Below, piece by piece: positions 61,566 to 64,000 of a stretch of 64,000 bases of DNA; positions within the stretch are counted from its first letter, which is position 1, and the number at the start of each line of letters is the position of its first letter. The notes beneath the pieces were generated by a model. The model was not told the origin of the DNA. It saw nothing but the letters and a program-made list of their open reading frames with translations, and did no database searches. Both the position numbers and the translations under genes were made by a program. This DNA comes from Raineyella sp. LH-20 (GTDB lineage Bacteria > Actinomycetota > Actinomycetes > Propionibacteriales > Propionibacteriaceae). The stretch covers positions 372,001 through 436,000 of the forward strand of contig NZ_CP137003.1 of NCBI RefSeq assembly GCF_033110965.1, given 5' to 3'.

Positions 61566-62849
61566 GTGTCAACACCCCCGCTGCGCTTGCTGCCCATGGC
61601 CGGGCTGGATGCCGAGGAACTGACCGAGGCGTTCGCCGGCGCACTGGACGGGTCGTACGTGCTGGCCCCGCTGCCGCCGGACCCGGTCGAGGAAGCGGCC
61701 GTCCGCGCGATGCTGGCGACAGCGGGCCGGCCGGGCGCGGTCCCGGACGGGGTCGCGCTGATCGTCTCCACCTCCGGGTCGACCGGCACCCCGAAGGGGG
61801 TGATGCTCTCGGCCGCCGCGATCCGGGCCGGCGCCGCGGCCACCGATGACCGGATCGGGGGGCCGGGCGACTGGTCGCTGGCTCTCGGGGCGCATTACGT
61901 GGCCGGTGCGATGGTGGTCTGCCGCGCGCTGCTCGCCGGCACCGCCCTGCACCTCGCCCCGCCGCACCTGGACGCTCCGCGGATCGCCGACCTCACGGCG
62001 GCCGCCGGCCCCGACGTCCGGCACTATCTGTCGGTCGTCCCCACCCAGCTGGCCCGCCTGCTCGATGACGATGCGGCGCTGGCGGCCTTGGCCCGGTTCG
62101 ACGCGATCCTGCTCGGTGGCGCCGCCGTGGCCCCGGAGCTCCTCGCCGATCTGCGGGCCCGCGGCCTGCGCATCGTCACCACGTACGGGATGAGTGAGAC
62201 GTCCGGCGGCTGCGTGTACGACGGTCGGCCGCTGGCCGGGGTGGAGGTGCGGGTCGAGACTGCCGCCGTGGCCGATCCGGACCATGCCGCCCCAGACAGG
62301 GCAGATCCAAACCGACCAGACCCAGACCACGCCGCCCCAGACCACGCCGACCCAGACCGCGCTTCCGCCGGCCGGCTGACCATCACCGGCCCGATGGTGT
62401 TCTCCGGCTACCTCGGCCGCCCCGACCTGACCGCCGAGGTGCTTCGGATCGGCCCCAGCGGCCGCCGGACCCTGCTGACGGGCGACCGGGGCGAGATCGC
62501 CCCCGACGGCAGCGTACGGGTCCTCGGCCGGCTCGACGACGTGGTGATCTCCGGCGGGCTCAACGTCGACCTGGCCGCGGTCCAGACCGCCGCACGGCGG
62601 GCCCTGGGCACCACCGACCTGGTGGCACTGGGAGTCACCGACGAGATCTGGGGCACCCGGGTGGTCGTCGTCACGACCGTACGTACCTCCCTGCCGGACC
62701 TCCGCACGGTCCTGGCGCCCGTGCTGGCGCACCACGCGCTGCCGCGTGGTCTGGCCCGTCTCGACGTGCTGCCGACGACCAGTAGTGGCAAGATCGACCG
62801 GCGGGCGCTGATCGCCGCGTGGGGGACGATGGACGAAGAGCTGGCGTGA
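61566..62849 (+). CDS. menE: o-succinylbenzoate-CoA ligase
   Basis: 427 residues, adenylate-forming. P-loop STSGSTGTPKGVM at about 68, TTYGMSETSGGCVYDG at 205, GDRGEIAPDGSVRVLGRLDD hinge region and the C-terminal lysine in TSSGKIDRRAL. Residues about 237-268 are an odd Asp/Pro/His/Ala repeat insert (DPDHAAPDRADPNRPD) that interrupts the domain before LTITGPMVFSGYL. GTG start 6 bases after TACGCT (61554-61559), leaderless. Divergent from menC. Confidence 0.93.
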   Translation: MSTPPLRLLPMAGLDAEELTEAFAGALDGSYVLAPLPPDPVEEAAVRAMLATAGRPGAVPDGVALIVSTSGSTGTPKGVMLSAAAIRAGAAATDDRIGGPGDWSLALGAHYVAGAMVVCRALLAGTALHLAPPHLDAPRIADLTAAAGPDVRHYLSVVPTQLARLLDDDAALAALARFDAILLGGAAVAPELLADLRARGLRIVTTYGMSETSGGCVYDGRPLAGVEVRVETAAVADPDHAAPDRADPNRPDPDHAAPDHADPDRASAGRLTITGPMVFSGYLGRPDLTAEVLRIGPSGRRTLLTGDRGEIAPDGSVRVLGRLDDVVISGGLNVDLAAVQTAARRALGTTDLVALGVTDEIWGTRVVVVTTVRTSLPDLRTVLAPVLAHHALPRGLARLDVLPTTSSGKIDRRALIAAWGTMDEELA

Positions 62850-62885
62850 CGAAAGGGACGTGGCCGTGACGAAGGGTGCTCAGGC

Positions 62886-63770
62886 GTGACGACGATGGCT
62901 GATTGGGTCGAGGGTGCCCGGCTGCGGACCCTCCCGGCAGCGGTCAGCCCGGTCCTGGCCGGCACCGGCGCGGCCGCCGCGGTGGGATCGTTTCGGCCCC
63001 TCCATGCGGTGCTCGCGCTGGTGGTGGCGCTGGCCCTGCAGGTCGGGGTGAACTACGCCAACGACTACTCCGACGGCATCCGCGGCACCGACTCCGCCGA
63101 ACGGGTCGGCCCGCAGCGACTCGTCGGCTCCGGCGCGGCACCGGCGGCGACGGTCAAGCGGGCGGCCTTCGGGTGTTTCGGTCTGGCCGGGATCGCCGGT
63201 CTGGTGCTGGTGATCCTCACCCAGCAGTGGTGGCTGCTGCTGGTCGGCCTCGCCTGTGTGCTGGCCGCCTGGTACTACACCGGCGGAAAGCACCCGTACG
63301 GCTATCTGGGCCTCGGCGAGGTCTTCGTCTTCGTGTTCTTCGGGCTGGTCGCCGTCTGCGGCACGACGTACGTCCAGGTCGGTGCGGTGACCCTGCCCAG
63401 CCTCTTCGCCGCGATCGCAATCGGCGCGCTGGCCTGCGCGATCCTGGTGACCAACAACCTGCGCGACCTCGACACCGACATCGTCGCCGGCAAGCGCACC
63501 CTGGAGACCCGGCTCGGCGACCGCGGCAGCCGGCTGCTGTTCCTCGCGCTGGTGCTGGTGACGGTCGCCGCAGTGGTGGCCGTCGCGATCGCCTCCGGAC
63601 GCTGGTGGTCGCTGCTCGGCCTGGCCTTCGTCCTGCCACTGGCCGGTCCCACCCGCGCGCTGTTGACCGGGGCGAAGGGCCTGGCCCTGGTGCAGGTGCT
63701 GAAACTGACCGGCATCGCCGAGCTGATCGCGGCCGCCGGCCTGCTGATCGGCCTCGCCATCCCGTTCTGA
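62886..63770 (+). CDS. menA: 1,4-dihydroxy-2-naphthoate polyprenyltransferase
   Basis: 294 residues, UbiA-type membrane prenyltransferase with about eight or nine helices. First Asp-rich motif VNYANDYSDGIRGTD (N56, D60, D63), second NNLRDLDTDIVAGKRTL (N190-D198). Attaches the polyprenyl chain to DHNA to give demethylmenaquinone. GTG start at 62886, 36 bp after menE; the gap holds GTGACGAAGGG-type repeats but a weak ribosome site. No menB or menH in view. Confidence 0.94.
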   Translation: MTTMADWVEGARLRTLPAAVSPVLAGTGAAAAVGSFRPLHAVLALVVALALQVGVNYANDYSDGIRGTDSAERVGPQRLVGSGAAPAATVKRAAFGCFGLAGIAGLVLVILTQQWWLLLVGLACVLAAWYYTGGKHPYGYLGLGEVFVFVFFGLVAVCGTTYVQVGAVTLPSLFAAIAIGALACAILVTNNLRDLDTDIVAGKRTLETRLGDRGSRLLFLALVLVTVAAVVAVAIASGRWWSLLGLAFVLPLAGPTRALLTGAKGLALVQVLKLTGIAELIAAAGLLIGLAIPF

Positions 63771-63880
63771 GTCGTACGCGCCGACCTGCCCTACACGCTG
63801 CCCTCAGGCGGTCGCACCGGCCTGGATCGCCCCCGACCGACACCGTTCCGACAGGGCGTCCCGACGCCTACAATTCCGTC

Positions 63881-64000
63881 ATGATGCGCTATCTGCCCGT
63901 CCTGATCGCCATCATGCTGGCGATCTACTGCATCACCGATCTGGCGCAGACCGACTCGGTGAAGGTCAACTTCATGCCGAAGTGGATGTGGTTCATGGCG
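63881..64000 (+). CDS. PLDc_N-domain small membrane protein (partial, 3' end off window)
   Basis: The first 40 codons: MMRYLPVLIAIMLAIYCITD followed by LAQTDSVKVNFMPKWMW. A hydrophobic N-terminal helix followed by the MPKWMW segment is typical of short proteins with the phospholipase D nuclease N-terminal (PLDc_N) domain, often found beside men genes in actinobacteria. TACAAT (63869-63874) is 6 bases before the ATG: a very good leaderless start. Confidence 0.7.
   Translation, partial: MMRYLPVLIAIMLAIYCITDLAQTDSVKVNFMPKWMWFMA

Overview
The window is a high-GC actinobacterial chromosome segment, most likely from the Propionibacteriales/Propionibacteriaceae. That placement is an inference from gene order, the menaquinone pathway, a korAB pair with no own ferredoxin, a complete complex I, leaderless TANNNT promoters and strong G/C codon bias. 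No transposase, integrase, phage gene, rRNA or CRISPR array was seen.

Layout. (1) 1-16.4 kb, almost all on the minus strand, is the classic actinobacterial information-processing block, read right to left: tRNA-Tyr, tRNA-Thr, tRNA-Met, rpmG, a MaoC/Had-type dehydratase pair, murB, treZ, tRNA-Trp, secE, nusG, rplK, rplA, rplJ, rplL and finally rpoB, which runs off the left edge. About 5 kb separates rplL from rpoB. It holds an AbiEi-like/nuclease fusion gene flanked by two direct copies of a palindromic repeat, plus the divergent biotin pair bioB/bioQ with a very long operator palindrome. (2) 16.5-19 kb: yajQ, xth and a 3-hydroxyisobutyryl-CoA hydrolase homologue. (3) 19-25.4 kb: a GT-C mannosyltransferase, a three-gene NuoB/NuoC/NuoI-like mini-module, and divergently korAB (2-oxoacid:ferredoxin oxidoreductase). 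(4) 25.5-29.7 kb: a lipoprotein polysaccharide deacetylase, a RarD permease and an M13 zinc peptidase. (5) 30.1-33.7 kb: an energy-coupling-factor nickel/cobalt transporter (cbiMN fusion, cbiQ, cbiO) followed by an ArsR-type regulator, with an operator palindrome in front of cbiM. (6) 33.7-52.2 kb, minus strand: menJ-type reductase, the full nuoA-N operon and a polyprenyl diphosphate synthase. (7) 52.4-64 kb: menaquinone biosynthesis (menF, menG, menD, menC, menE, menA) mixed with an old-yellow-enzyme reductase, a Cas4/RNase H-like fused nuclease, a small membrane protein and a truncated PLDc_N protein at the right edge.

How it fits together. MenF, MenD, MenC, MenE, MenA and MenG make demethylmenaquinone and menaquinone; the polyprenyl synthase supplies the side chain and the MenJ homologue can saturate it. 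Complex I reduces the menaquinone pool. KorAB yields reduced ferredoxin-level electrons and is paired with a soluble complex-I-like iron-sulfur module, the most intriguing association in the window. menB (and menH) are not here.

Themes. At least nine genes appear to be leaderless or nearly so: a TANNNT hexamer sits 6-7 bases before the start codon. Short tandem repeats have expanded in frame inside ordinary enzymes (BioB, TreZ, RarD, CbiO, CbiM, MenF, MenE). A ~127-bp palindromic intergenic repeat occurs three times. The palindromic hexamer CGTACG is conspicuously frequent.
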